A DNA stretch of 33,038 bases from Mariprofundaceae bacterium (GTDB taxonomy: Bacteria; Pseudomonadota; Zetaproteobacteria; Mariprofundales; Mariprofundaceae), in contig JAUZQU010000124.1 in the NCBI GenBank assembly GCA_030950835.1, positions 1-33,038 of the forward strand, in the 5' to 3' direction. Every line of letters starts with the position of its first letter. Within the stretch, counting starts at the first letter, position 1. Shown here in pieces: positions 6,613-16,700 of this stretch. The notes below the pieces were generated by a model. The model did no database searches, was not told the origin of the DNA, and saw only the letters and a list, made by a program, of their open reading frames with translations. The translations under genes were made by a program, and so were the position numbers.

Positions 6613-9600
6613 TCACTTCGTGTAGTAGGGAACCGCAACCTGTGTACCATCTTTGATGGAGACAATCAAGTAACCAACGGGATTAGAAGGAAGGGCTGGT
6701 GCAGAACCGCCTCCCCCAACAGTCGTCTGCGTATCGAACGACGTAAGCGTCGATCCAACACGGGGATCTGAAAACATGAGAATAGGGTTAATCATCCAAA
6801 TGCGATCGGCTGCAACACTCGTCTGCATCTCAACTTTGTACCTTATCTTTCTCACAGCAGTCCTAATCAAACCCGTCCAGCCAGTCGTATTTCCAGATAC
6901 AATCCCATTCTCACTCAATGTCTCATACCCACCATCATTATACGTCGGTTCGTTTGTCCCCCACGTTGTACTCCCGTTTGTTTGATACGTGACCTTCACG
7001 GTAAAGATCTTCGTTCCCGTCCCAGCATTTTCTATGAGCTTTTCCGCATGAAACTCGGCTCTTCCTGTAAAATTTGAGCCAAGATCCATCAATGATTCAC
7101 TAGACTCCCAGGACGTAAGCGTTGTCACAATATCCTCATCCCACTTCTGCCCAGCACCATCCCACGTCGCCCCTGCGTCGTCCCACTTCGTCGCTGTGAC
7201 GGGACTGACGACAACGTCTGATATATCATTCTCTCTGTGCCTAAGATACGCGCTCGTAAATGCTCCTATCCCAACGTCATTGTGATCGAGAGTGTTCACA
7301 ACATCCGTTGAGCCAGACAACATAAAATCAACATATGAGAATGCCTGATTGAGATCACCTTGCAACGTGCTCACAAACTTGTCCGCTGTGATCGTCCCAC
7401 CGTATATCTTGGATGCATGCAAGTTGACAATTTTTGCATCAACAATAGCCGCATCCTGAATCTTCGTCTGTGTAATGGCAGCGTTTGCAATCTTTGCCTC
7501 CGTCACAGCCAAGTCAGCAATGGCAGCTTGGCCAACAGCCGCCGTAGCTATCTTTGCAGCAACGACAGCTCCGTCCGCGAGCTTCAAGTCATTAACAGCC
7601 TGATCTGCAAGATGAGAATTACCGACTTGCAATTGTCCAATCTTTGCGCTCGTAATGGCGGCATCCTTGATGTGAGCCGTATTAATAATGGCATTTCCAA
7701 TCTGCGATTCCTTCGTCAGCACAAAGTCAGCCGCTAGCATGTTGGACGTGAGAATGCCTTGATGAAGAGAGCTATTCCACAGCGGTTTCAGCGTGCCATT
7801 GTCATTCCAGGCTATGAGAAAATCGTTTCTCGTCAGCGACGGAAACGTCGTCGCTGACGTGGAAAGGGTCGTGTTCCCTTTCGTCCAGTAAATCCACCTG
7901 TCAGACGTATTCCCATCCGTAATGGAATAGGATGTCCCATCCAAGACAATCGTCATCCCGCTCCATGCCACAGATCCAGGAGAAGGCGAATCATCCGTCC
8001 ACGTCTCCCCCGTTAGCTCAACACGACCCGTATTGAGCTGAAGAGCAGAAATCGTGTCGTTCAGAGACTGGGGATCAACACCAACGGGCGTCGCTGTGAC
8101 TTCACTCGTAAAGATGAGATTCGAGATCGTTGCACCAAATGTGTCAAACGAAGCTACCTTAAAGTAATAGGCTTGGCCAATCAGCCCTGGAATATCTATG
8201 TGATTGTCTGTCCCTCGGTAGACCTCAGTGGCATCAGTTGGCGTGAAATTCGGCGTTGTTGAACGGTGAACAGAAAAACCTGCCAGATCAGGAATATCCA
8301 TGGGTCGGACAAAGGAAATGAGCACGCTAGTTTCACGAGCTTGAGCCGTTAGCCCGCTCGGGGGCAAGGGGACAGGATTAGAGACCGAAAGCTTAGCCTG
8401 AACGGGTGAGATCCCTCCGTGGATGTCACGAACAGCAACCGTGATGGTAAACTGCCGTGCAGGTGTACCATTTCCATCCTCGACATTCATGTCAAAGGTA
8501 TAGAGAAATTCGGGGTCTTTCAGATGGAGTGTACGACGCTCTGTCCCATCAGGGTTGAGAATACGAACTTCAAAATCCATGAAGTCGTCGTCAGCCGTAC
8601 AACCTGCTGGAATCCCGTCAATGTCAGCAGAAGGCTCATCAACATCAGCCCCGCAGGTCCGTGCCACGCGGTTCCATGCAAATAAGGCATGAGGCCCTTC
8701 AAAAATCCGGTTGTGCGGTGATGCAGACGTCCTGTCTTTATAATCCCTGAACAAGACAAGACCTGTCACGAGAGGAGGAGGTGTTGGAGCCTGCGGAATG
8801 ATTGTGACACGGGGAGAAAGCATAAGACCAGAACGCACGCCGGTGATGCTCACGCTCTGGGCAATGTACACGTACAAAACACCGGCTTGCCTGTCGGGAT
8901 CGTGCCAGATGGTGTTTGACGTGTTCCCGATAAAATTAAACGTTAACCCACCATCATTTGAACGATAGAGGTCAACGCTGGCAAAATTCGGGTCCTCAGG
9001 TTTCACCCACGAGAGAACAACTTCTCGGTTTCTCCCACCAAGCGAGATAGCTGTGAACTCCTCGACAAATGGAGGAATGACACCGCCAGGAAGCTGTGGT
9101 CTGTTACGCGAAAAGTCTTCCTGCGGAACGGCATCAACAAGCACATTGTCATTGTACTCGATTAATGTAACCTTGCACGTTCCGTCAGGTGTCTTGGAGA
9201 TGCTCATAATACGGTAATCCTTCACCGACGCAGCCTTGACACCGATAATGACAACATCTCCAGCCTGCGGTGTCTCAGCAAATGATGCCGTCGATACAAT
9301 CGTTACCGTATCCGTCTCGCCCGTTACAGGATCAAGGTCATGCGTTTCAATCGTCCCTGTTGCACTATGCCTGAGAATCATCTCGTACGTGTTTGACCCG
9401 CTAAATGACACAGGCATGTCGAGATGAACCGTACGAGGAGAGGTAAAGGCCCTGACCTTGACCCCTTCGGCTTGCTCTGCCGCTCCCCACTTGGTGTAGT
9501 AGCTCTGTACGCCGATACGATCGAAGACCTCTGCACCAAGCAGGTCCCAGCCGCACGTGGCCTCGGCCGTACTCTTGATGTACTTGATAAAATTCAGTTC

Positions 9601-12036
9601 CTTCCGCGCACGGCGCTCAACCTGGCTCCGCCGGCTCACCCCAATCATATTCACCTGCTTGACTGTGAGATGAGGCTGCGTGGATGACACAGCTTGCTGG
9701 TCTTCAACGGGTAGTGTCACAAGCTGGAATTGCTCAAGCCGATCAGCATACTGTAAGTTGAGCGCATTAAATTGCTGGCCGAGACTCAAAAATCCCCCTT
9801 TGAATGATGACAGGCCTCCCTCTGCCACCGTTGTTGATGACGTCAGAATGTTTGACCGCTGCACAGGACGATCAACTTTCACCTGATAAACACTTCCCGC
9901 GTTGATGAGAGCACCTTGAAAGGTGTTTGCCATCTCCGCCAAGATGTCCCACACCTTCCTTTGGTTGTCTACGACACGATCCTGCTCAAATCTTCGTTCC
10001 TTGATCGACCCGTCAGACTTCACATTCACAAGCTCATCGCAAAACTTGGCTTCGGTCTTGAATTGCTCAATATCGAGGTCTTTCTGGGGATCAAGAAATG
10101 CTCCCGCTCCGTACCGCGTGTTTGTCAGCAAGTCATAGACGTGCCAGACAGGATTCGAGGTCCATTGGTAGATATACTGACCGGTATCGACGGCCACGGC
10201 ATCATCACTGAACCGCTTGTATGTTCCTTGTACAGGATCCCAGTAGCAGTCGGAGTACTCGATCGTAGCATTGTTCACTTGAAGATGAGGAACCTTGCAG
10301 AGTTTGCCTTTCGCAAGGGCGTTAATCGTCGGGAGTGCCCCGCTCACTTGCTCATTTGCCAGAACACGGACAGCAAGAAGCGCCGTGTTAGGATAGGAAA
10401 GGCGCATGTCCGTAACGAGCACCATCTCCTGGAAGTCAACGTCAGAAAATTTCTTCGATCCTTTGTGATCTTCCGTCATGCGTGTCACACGAATGTCATA
10501 TTTCTCCTGTGGTGTACCGAGACGAGACTGCGGGATATAGACGCGCTTTTTGAGACGTGCCCTCCTTTTGTCAGTAAAGGTCACCTCATTAAAGAACGTC
10601 CACGTGACGTCTGTCGTCTTCTTAAACTCGATCTTGATCTTGACAGAGAGATCGGTGAACCTCCCATCGTTTTCAACCTTAAATAAGCCTTGCGGGAAGA
10701 AAAAGACCAGTTCAACAGAATCAACCGGTGAGTTCGTCGTGACAGTCACGGGCGTGTTAAACACAAGACCTGATCCAACAGGCTGCACAGTACGAACGTC
10801 CTGAAACTCTTCGATAACCGATTGCACATCTTTTCCTGTCCGCTGCTCGACGAAGATCTGGTGAAAGTTCGCAATCGGCTGGTTGTTCACCAAGTAGTTC
10901 GAGAGATAGCCAATCTCTCCTTCTCCCACGGCAAGCAGAATCAATGCCTCCTCAGGCTCATCAGGAAATGTGTACTCAACCTTCTGGGTCGTAGAAGACG
11001 TAAATACCCACTGCTTGACCGTGCCGATTCCAGCTTCGTGCGTCAGCTTGAGCCTCCAATCGGCCACCGATGCCGTCGTCAAGCCTTGCACACCCGAGCC
11101 ACTAATTGTGATAGTCGCCGTGTTTTTCTTCTGCTCCTGCTGCGTGGTCTTTCCAAACACCCGTGCCCAGTTAAAATTCACCGTCGGGAGCGCAGAGTAC
11201 TTGTAGTGATAGTGTAGCGATACGCCAAGATCGTACTGTGTCTGCGCCAGATTCCATTCCGTAAACGAAGTCGGTTCGTTATTCTGCACGTCTCCCCATC
11301 CCAGAAACGTCCACGTAGAATCCGTCTTCTTCTTGTACCAGAATCCCCAATTTCCAAGGACCGGCTGATCAAATGATGCAATAAATGTCGCCTCAAACCC
11401 TGTAATGTCCTCATCAATCGAAACAACAAACCGCGTCACATTATCCGTACCAGTTTGCGTGCCCTGACCAGTTACAGAAACAGGCCGTGTCCAATTGCCT
11501 CCAAAGCCCCGTGGACGTGTAAATACGGCAATGACCGATCCTCCGACGATGTGAGTCCCGTAAATTGGAGGAATGAGTGCTCCCTGCCCCTGCGTGTTTG
11601 AAATAGGTCCGAATGTGTACGTCCGAGTCTCATCCTCCTGGGCAAGGCCAAAGCTTGGTAGCTTAAACGGGAAGAGCAAGTCGATCATCCCGCCAACAAC
11701 CAGACCAATCCCCGTAGCAATAAGCGCCTTACCAAAAATCGCTCCTATTCCGCTCGTATAGTATGTCAGCGTTAAACCAATAGCGATTAACGCTGCCCCA
11801 GCAAGAATCTTAAAGACGGCCTTCTTCGCCTCAGACAAGGCCTTAAAGACAAGAGCCGGAGGATGAGACCACCTCCGTACGAAGAAATGAAGAGGATCGT
11901 CATCACGAACAGGAGAAGAATCAACTTTTACCGGAAGGACAATCGTCGTCCACGGATTGATCTCCTTGATATACGGAAAGGATGAGAATTCCTGTTCCGT
12001 GAGAACCTCAATGTCATCAAGCGTAAACGTCTTCAT
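6613..12036 (-). CDS. Tail tip / host-specificity protein, gpI-gpJ-like fusion
   Basis: Very large tail-tip protein (1807 aa from ATG 12036, which overlaps the upstream stop as ATGA). It is the central fibre that contacts the host. About residues 70-130 form a hydrophobic, Gly-rich block resembling lambda gpI, fused ahead of the gpJ-like part. NTQGQGALIPPIYGTHIVGG (about 148-167) is the typical hub-domain segment of J proteins, and GEGEIGYL follows later. A phage-tail hub domain lies near 620-760. Three fibronectin-type-III-like modules follow at about 990-1320, with WDP/YRS-type strands. Residues about 1450-1550 contain repeated A-I-x-x-A-K-I units typical of trimeric stalks. A beta-rich C-terminal domain (about 1560-1807) is the likely receptor-facing end. 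Neighbours are the canonical NlpC/gpL/gpM-type genes. Confidence 0.92.
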   Translation of the reverse strand: MKTFTLDDIEVLTEQEFSSFPYIKEINPWTTIVLPVKVDSSPVRDDDPLHFFVRRWSHPPALVFKALSEAKKAVFKILAGAALIAIGLTLTYYTSGIGAIFGKALIATGIGLVVGGMIDLLFPFKLPSFGLAQEDETRTYTFGPISNTQGQGALIPPIYGTHIVGGSVIAVFTRPRGFGGNWTRPVSVTGQGTQTGTDNVTRFVVSIDEDITGFEATFIASFDQPVLGNWGFWYKKKTDSTWTFLGWGDVQNNEPTSFTEWNLAQTQYDLGVSLHYHYKYSALPTVNFNWARVFGKTTQQEQKKNTATITISGSGVQGLTTASVADWRLKLTHEAGIGTVKQWVFTSSTTQKVEYTFPDEPEEALILLAVGEGEIGYLSNYLVNNQPIANFHQIFVEQRTGKDVQSVIEEFQDVRTVQPVGSGLVFNTPVTVTTNSPVDSVELVFFFPQGLFKVENDGRFTDLSVKIKIEFKKTTDVTWTFFNEVTFTDKRRARLKKRVYIPQSRLGTPQEKYDIRVTRMTEDHKGSKKFSDVDFQEMVLVTDMRLSYPNTALLAVRVLANEQVSGALPTINALAKGKLCKVPHLQVNNATIEYSDCYWDPVQGTYKRFSDDAVAVDTGQYIYQWTSNPVWHVYDLLTNTRYGAGAFLDPQKDLDIEQFKTEAKFCDELVNVKSDGSIKERRFEQDRVVDNQRKVWDILAEMANTFQGALINAGSVYQVKVDRPVQRSNILTSSTTVAEGGLSSFKGGFLSLGQQFNALNLQYADRLEQFQLVTLPVEDQQAVSSTQPHLTVKQVNMIGVSRRSQVERRARKELNFIKYIKSTAEATCGWDLLGAEVFDRIGVQSYYTKWGAAEQAEGVKVRAFTSPRTVHLDMPVSFSGSNTYEMILRHSATGTIETHDLDPVTGETDTVTIVSTASFAETPQAGDVVIIGVKAASVKDYRIMSISKTPDGTCKVTLIEYNDNVLVDAVPQEDFSRNRPQLPGGVIPPFVEEFTAISLGGRNREVVLSWVKPEDPNFASVDLYRSNDGGLTFNFIGNTSNTIWHDPDRQAGVLYVYIAQSVSITGVRSGLMLSPRVTIIPQAPTPPPLVTGLVLFRDYKDRTSASPHNRIFEGPHALFAWNRVARTCGADVDEPSADIDGIPAGCTADDDFMDFEVRILNPDGTERRTLHLKDPEFLYTFDMNVEDGNGTPARQFTITVAVRDIHGGISPVQAKLSVSNPVPLPPSGLTAQARETSVLISFVRPMDIPDLAGFSVHRSTTPNFTPTDATEVYRGTDNHIDIPGLIGQAYYFKVASFDTFGATISNLIFTSEVTATPVGVDPQSLNDTISALQLNTGRVELTGETWTDDSPSPGSVAWSGMTIVLDGTSYSITDGNTSDRWIYWTKGNTTLSTSATTFPSLTRNDFLIAWNDNGTLKPLWNSSLHQGILTSNMLAADFVLTKESQIGNAIINTAHIKDAAITSAKIGQLQVGNSHLADQAVNDLKLADGAVVAAKIATAAVGQAAIADLAVTEAKIANAAITQTKIQDAAIVDAKIVNLHASKIYGGTITADKFVSTLQGDLNQAFSYVDFMLSGSTDVVNTLDHNDVGIGAFTSAYLRHRENDISDVVVSPVTATKWDDAGATWDGAGQKWDEDIVTTLTSWESSESLMDLGSNFTGRAEFHAEKLIENAGTGTKIFTVKVTYQTNGSTTWGTNEPTYNDGGYETLSENGIVSGNTTGWTGLIRTAVRKIRYKVEMQTSVAADRIWMINPILMFSDPRVGSTLTSFDTQTTVGGGGSAPALPSNPVGYLIVSIKDGTQVAVPYYTK

Positions 12037-12515
12037 GGTACCCACTCAATCCCTTCAAATCTCACACCAAAACTCTTTCGCGAGTTGTAACGATTTAACG
12101 AAGAGAGAATCACCTTGTTTGGACCAACACCATTCATTCCGGCGGAAGCATGCAAGAGCTTATCTCCAGGGAGAACAAGTGCAGCGTGCGTCAGTCTGCG
12201 GTCAATCCACCCAACCGTATCAAAATGCGTCACTGGAGCATCAGGAGATAAAACAGAGACGGAAAGCCCATGTTCACGTGCCACAGACTCCACCAAACTC
12301 TGGGCGACGTTCCACCGATCGTCATCCGTATACAATCCGTCAAAGATGTGCGGGTCAAGAAATGAAATGTCGATCCCCATACGCTTATAGACGTAAAGCA
12401 CAACACCTAAGCAATCAAACCCAGGGTGCTCAGGCGTTCCCCTCCCTCCGATACAAAACGGTTGGCCTATGATCTCATCTGCTACAGCCTTGAGGTCACG
12501 AAGGCTCAACTTCAT
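12033..12515 (-). CDS. Tail-tip NlpC/P60-type peptidase (gpK-like)
   Basis: 160-residue NlpC/P60 cysteine peptidase, the class that sits in the tail tip and is thought to cut peptidoglycan during DNA entry or to act in tip assembly. The catalytic Cys is C35 in HPGFDCLGVVLYVY, and a likely His is H110 in LTHAALVLPG, followed by H122 in LLHAS. The motif spacing fits gene-transfer-agent gp14 and the peptidase half of lambda gpK. I chose the ATG at 12515 because it overlaps the upstream stop as TGATG and gives the normal MKLSLRDL start; a start at 12599 would add 28 residues that only mirror the neighbour. There is no N-terminal JAMM domain, unlike lambda gpK. Confidence 0.88.
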   Translation of the reverse strand: MKLSLRDLKAVADEIIGQPFCIGGRGTPEHPGFDCLGVVLYVYKRMGIDISFLDPHIFDGLYTDDDRWNVAQSLVESVAREHGLSVSVLSPDAPVTHFDTVGWIDRRLTHAALVLPGDKLLHASAGMNGVGPNKVILSSLNRYNSRKSFGVRFEGIEWVP

Positions 12516-13207
12516 CAGCTCACCGTGTTTAAGATAACGCGATGATCCGTCACACCAGGAAACGCCCCAAATCTCTCCGTGTTGGCATGTGCCTTGCATC
12601 CATTGCTTGTATCATTCAAAATCTTTGAGCATGTGTTACCAGAGGAATCTCCTGGCGTGGAGAGAACAAATCCTGATGGTTGCGAGTAGGTGAAGGGTTC
12701 GGTCGTCGAGCGTATCCAACAGCCTTCACCTTTGTATGTATGCATACAGCGAGGGCGGGTGATACGACGGATCGGGACCTTGATGAGCGTTTCATCAAGG
12801 CGCGTGGCCAAATCAAGCGTGACTGTTAAGCTATCAAATGACGAGGAAAACACCACATACTGAAAGTCCATGCGCGCCGTCGGATCATTCAGCAAGTTGG
12901 CGTTCACGATCGTGATGAGACAGTTCTGCCCGACAAGACCGTTGTACTGCTCAATGTAATCCTGGAAAAGCCCGTTTGGCGATGCAAAGACAAGACGGGT
13001 GTCCGATATTCTCCCTTCCGCTGTTTGCTCAATGGCCTCAACACGAAAGGCGAAGGCTGTGTACGTCTGGCCATCAAACACGACATCTTCTGGATACTGA
13101 GCAACCCTGACAACAGTCGTCGCGTCAAGATGCTGCTCGACAAGATAGATCCACGGGCCTTGTTCGGTTTTATGAACTTCAGGAACAAACGGGGTTGGTA
13201 GCGCCAT
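12515..13207 (-). CDS. Tail-tip protein of the DUF2163/BR0599 (gpL-like) type
   Basis: 230-residue tail-tip protein of the kind that sits between the distal tail protein and the NlpC peptidase (gene-transfer-agent gp13, lambda gpL). The N-terminal two-thirds is beta-rich (DGQTYTAFAF, RVEAIEQTAEGRISDTRLVF). The C-terminal part carries four Cys: C154, C163, C193 and C204. The first pair has the nine-residue spacing of lambda gpL C173/C182, where four Cys hold a 4Fe-4S cluster, and the second pair is 11 apart instead of 7. RFGAFPGV near the end is typical of the family. The start overlaps the upstream stop. An iron-sulphur cluster is a reasonable inference but is not shown by sequence alone. Confidence 0.85.
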   Translation of the reverse strand: MALPTPFVPEVHKTEQGPWIYLVEQHLDATTVVRVAQYPEDVVFDGQTYTAFAFRVEAIEQTAEGRISDTRLVFASPNGLFQDYIEQYNGLVGQNCLITIVNANLLNDPTARMDFQYVVFSSSFDSLTVTLDLATRLDETLIKVPIRRITRPRCMHTYKGEGCWIRSTTEPFTYSQPSGFVLSTPGDSSGNTCSKILNDTSNGCKAHANTERFGAFPGVTDHRVILNTVS

Positions 13208-13794
13208 TAGCTCCGTACTCCTTTGAATGTGACTTCACTAGAAATATGAGCCTTTCCCGCAATAATCTCACGATTCAAGGAGTCGCTCGAAAAGCGCACA
13301 AGATACCCAACGTAGACAAAATCGTTCGTGTTGTAGAATGTGTTCAATGCAGAGGCAAGCGTAATCGACGTCGCCGTCAATCCAGCCACGCGCACGCTCT
13401 CCATCACCCACGATGACACGCTTGTTCTTCTTCCTACGACAATCAAATTACCAATGCTCGTAGCCGATGTCGTAAATCTTGCCGTATTGGTCACTTCCAG
13501 CGTGGTTCCAGGAGGAGAATAATCCGCCGTTAATTGAGCATCATAGGCCCATGACGGGACGGTAAACGACTCAAATGCCCCCTTCCTTGCGTCATAAAAT
13601 GCCAAGAGATCGTCAAGCTCCCCATTCTCAAACGCTTGCTTGAAGTCAAACGTCAGATCAACAAGAGGAATCGACCACACCGTTCTCCGCTGCTCATGCC
13701 CAGAATCCATTTGCTGCACGTCTGTGCGCCAATTCACCGTTTTTTGTATGCGCACGTTATCGGGCTGGATGGAAAGAACGATTGACTCTCCCAT
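13207..13794 (-). CDS. Distal tail protein, DUF2460-like
   Basis: 195-residue distal tail protein of the DUF2460 type (gene-transfer-agent gp12-like), which caps the tail tube and forms the platform for the tip. Evidence: RRTVWSIPLVDLTFDF early in the protein, then FYDARKGAFESFTVPSW (about 70-86), the characteristic phage distal-tail segment. A beta-rich second half follows, with RFSSDSLNREIIAG near the C-terminus. I prefer the ATG at 13794 over GTG 13800 because GAGGTGATC lies immediately before it, a strong ribosome-binding site that also contains the stop of the tape measure gene. The position between tape measure and gpL-like gene supports the role. Confidence 0.85.
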   Translation of the reverse strand: MGESIVLSIQPDNVRIQKTVNWRTDVQQMDSGHEQRRTVWSIPLVDLTFDFKQAFENGELDDLLAFYDARKGAFESFTVPSWAYDAQLTADYSPPGTTLEVTNTARFTTSATSIGNLIVVGRRTSVSSWVMESVRVAGLTATSITLASALNTFYNTNDFVYVGYLVRFSSDSLNREIIAGKAHISSEVTFKGVRS

Positions 13795-13796
13795 GA

Positions 13797-16700
13797 TCAC
13801 CTCATCAGCACACGTCTCATTTGGCCATTCATTTTCACATCACGCGATACAATATTCACGACGGCATCTGGATTTTGAGCGAGGAACCTCCTGATTTCGT
13901 CAGGATCACTGAGGTTCACAATCGTCACACCCTTCTTGTCTCTCTCCGTTCCTACCGCAACGGGAACTGGTTGCCTTCCATCGTTTATCTCCTCCATCGT
14001 TTTGAGACCAAACTTCTCGACCGCCTTCCTCTTCATGACAAACTCGCCAGGCTCTAACAGACTAGGAACGCGATCACCAAAAATGCGTCTGCCGCGCACC
14101 AAGCCGCCGCGCTGAAAGAACTCTCCCTCTGGAAGGGATAACGAGCTGCCGGTTATATCAGCATTCGCATTTCCTTCCGTTGCCGAAGCTTCGGAACCTC
14201 CCTCGCCACCACCAAACATCCCTCCGATAATACTCGCCCCAAACGAAGCAAGGAGCTTAAAGATACCCTTCGTCACAAGAGATGCTGCTGTCTGTGCTGC
14301 GATGACCTCTATCGAACGCATCACACTCCGGAAGAAGTCTTTCATTGACGTGACACGTCCCTCAAAGACATCAAAGAAAAACTGAGCAAAGGACTGCTGC
14401 ATCTGACGCGCCGTCTCATCCGCAAGCGTGCGCATGAGACCGAAAGTCGTCACCGTCTGGTCACTGAACCTCTCAAGCTCGTCAAAGAAATCAAAAAGAA
14501 CGCCACCTTTTAACGCCGCGCGCGTCTTTTCAATCTCAGCTCTGACACGCTTTCGCTGCTCCCTCGTCAGCTCGCTCTCTCCCCCCTCAAGCTCCAGCTG
14601 CTTCTCCTCCGCTTTCAGAAACTCAAGCCGAGCCTTAAGACGATCCTCCCTGCTTGCGCCTTCTTCCTCAAGACGACGAAGGCGCTCCTCCGCAACTTGC
14701 ACACGGCGTGTGGCAATCTCTGATTCAGCCTGCCGCTGTATATCGGCTGTCTCCTTGGTCAGTGCCTTAATGCGATCTTCAACAGCCAGGCGTCGCTCTG
14801 AAATAGATAAGACGGCCTGATGGGCTTCCGTCAGTCCCGAAACGAGCTGGGCTTCCTCTTCAATAGCCGACGCAAAACGTGATTGAAGTGTGAGCAGCTC
14901 CTCTTGCAGAGCTTTCTTCCGTTCAAGATCGCCTTCGCCGACTTGTTGGATCTCTCGCTCCTTCCGCGCAATCTCCTCAGCGATAGAAGCTTGACGCGCA
15001 CGCACACGCTCAACGGAACGGGCACGGCGTTCAATCAGTTCACCGAGGAACTCCACACGCTCCTGAAGCTGTTGAGAGAACCTCGTCAGCTCGTCAATAG
15101 CTGACCTCGAAGACTGCGCAAACATCTTTGGAAGTGCCGCAATCTGCTCAATGGATAACCGGTCAGCCTCAGCAAGACGCTCACGGACGCGATCCATATT
15201 CTCGGCAACTTCCCGCAGACGACGCTCAACGCGGCTTGATTGCGCATCAAGAAGCCGCATGGCATCAGCGGATGCCTCGGAAATCCCTCCTAGCGAGAGC
15301 TGGATCTGCCGAATGACTGCGTCAAGATCGCGCAACCGCTCTTCAGCACGCGAAACTTGCTCCTTAGAAACGAAGACACGGCCAGGTACCTCCTCTTGTC
15401 CTCGCACAGCACCTTGAACGGTCGATAACTCGGTCTGCACGGCAAGCTTCGATTGCGCTTCAAATCCCCTGCGGAGCTGCTCGAGTGCCTGAAGCGCTTG
15501 CTGCCTAGCCTCATGAAGAATGCGAATGGCGCGTGACTTTCCCTCCTCCTGAATCCTGACAATTTCTTCCATCGCGCGTGCCTCGTCCTCAATATCCTGC
15601 GAACGAAGCTCCCGAAGCCGATCAACCGTTTCCTGCGTCGCCTGAACAATACGCGATGACGCATCAACAGACAGGCGTACAATACGATCAAGAGACGAGT
15701 TAATCTCCTGCCCAATGGCATCAGCCGTTCGCCTTCCAAGATCCGTTAGAATCGCCTCCTGCCGCTGGGCCTGCGCCTTTAAGAACTCATGCCGTTGCTT
15801 CTCAAAGTCTTCAAGTTGCGTCTGGATGGTACGGAGCGAGTCCTCAAGCTGACGTTCCTGATCACGAAGAGCTTTCCGCGTCTGTTCATCTGAGACAACA
15901 CGCAAGCGCTGCCGCGTTTCGGCCAGGCGCGTTTCAACATCCTGAAGCTGCCTCCGTAACGCCGTCTCCATGGGTTCGACAGCACGCTCGAACTCCTGCA
16001 TCAGCCTCTTTGTCTCTTCAAAGTTCTCACGCTGTGCCCTCTTAAACTCAATACGGAATCTCTCAACAATGGCTTGGATGGGCTGTGAGAGAGCTGTAAA
16101 CGCGGCTTTTGACTCAGCCACAAAATCAGATACCGCACGACGGACATCACGTCTAAATGCCTGCGTCAGAGAAACCTCTTGCTCGCGCATGGCATCCAAA
16201 AGCCGGCCGAGATTGGCTAGCTCAGCACGACTTTCAACCATGAAGGCTTCACGCTGATCACGAAGCTTTCTCAGTTCCTCTTCAATCTCAACACGTGTCC
16301 TCTCATCAGCCTCCTTCAACTGAAGCTCAAGGAGACGTTCCTGCGCACGGAAGGAAGCTTGTTGAAGCCTCACAATCTCACGCATGCGCTGTTCTTGCTG
16401 TTCGAGAGCTTGTACTTGGCGCCGAACAGCTTCGAGCGTCCGTATGGCAGGAGAGACATCATTAATCTCTTCATGAATTTGTGCAATCTGCTCCATGACG
16501 GATTGACGTGCACGGAGCAGTTCTAACTCTCTTCTTGCAACAATCAACCGCCGTTCCGCTTGCAACGCCTCTCTGTTGAGCTTCGCAAACTCATCAGCTT
16601 GCTCCTTGACGGCATCAGTTTGCCCCTCAATGAGTGCTGTGATTTCACTGAGCCGACGCTCAACCTCTGCGATTTGCTGCGCCAGCTCGTTAATGGCCTG

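Noticed and set aside
9916-10686. 256-codon plus-strand frame opposite the tip protein gene
   Set aside because: Antisense to the well-supported gpJ-like hub domain, with no domain or start signal.
12516-12599. Longer N-terminus for the NlpC/P60 protein (start at 12599)
   Set aside because: The extra 28 residues overlap the upstream gene's coding frame and are not family-like; the TGATG start at 12515 gives the normal N-terminus.
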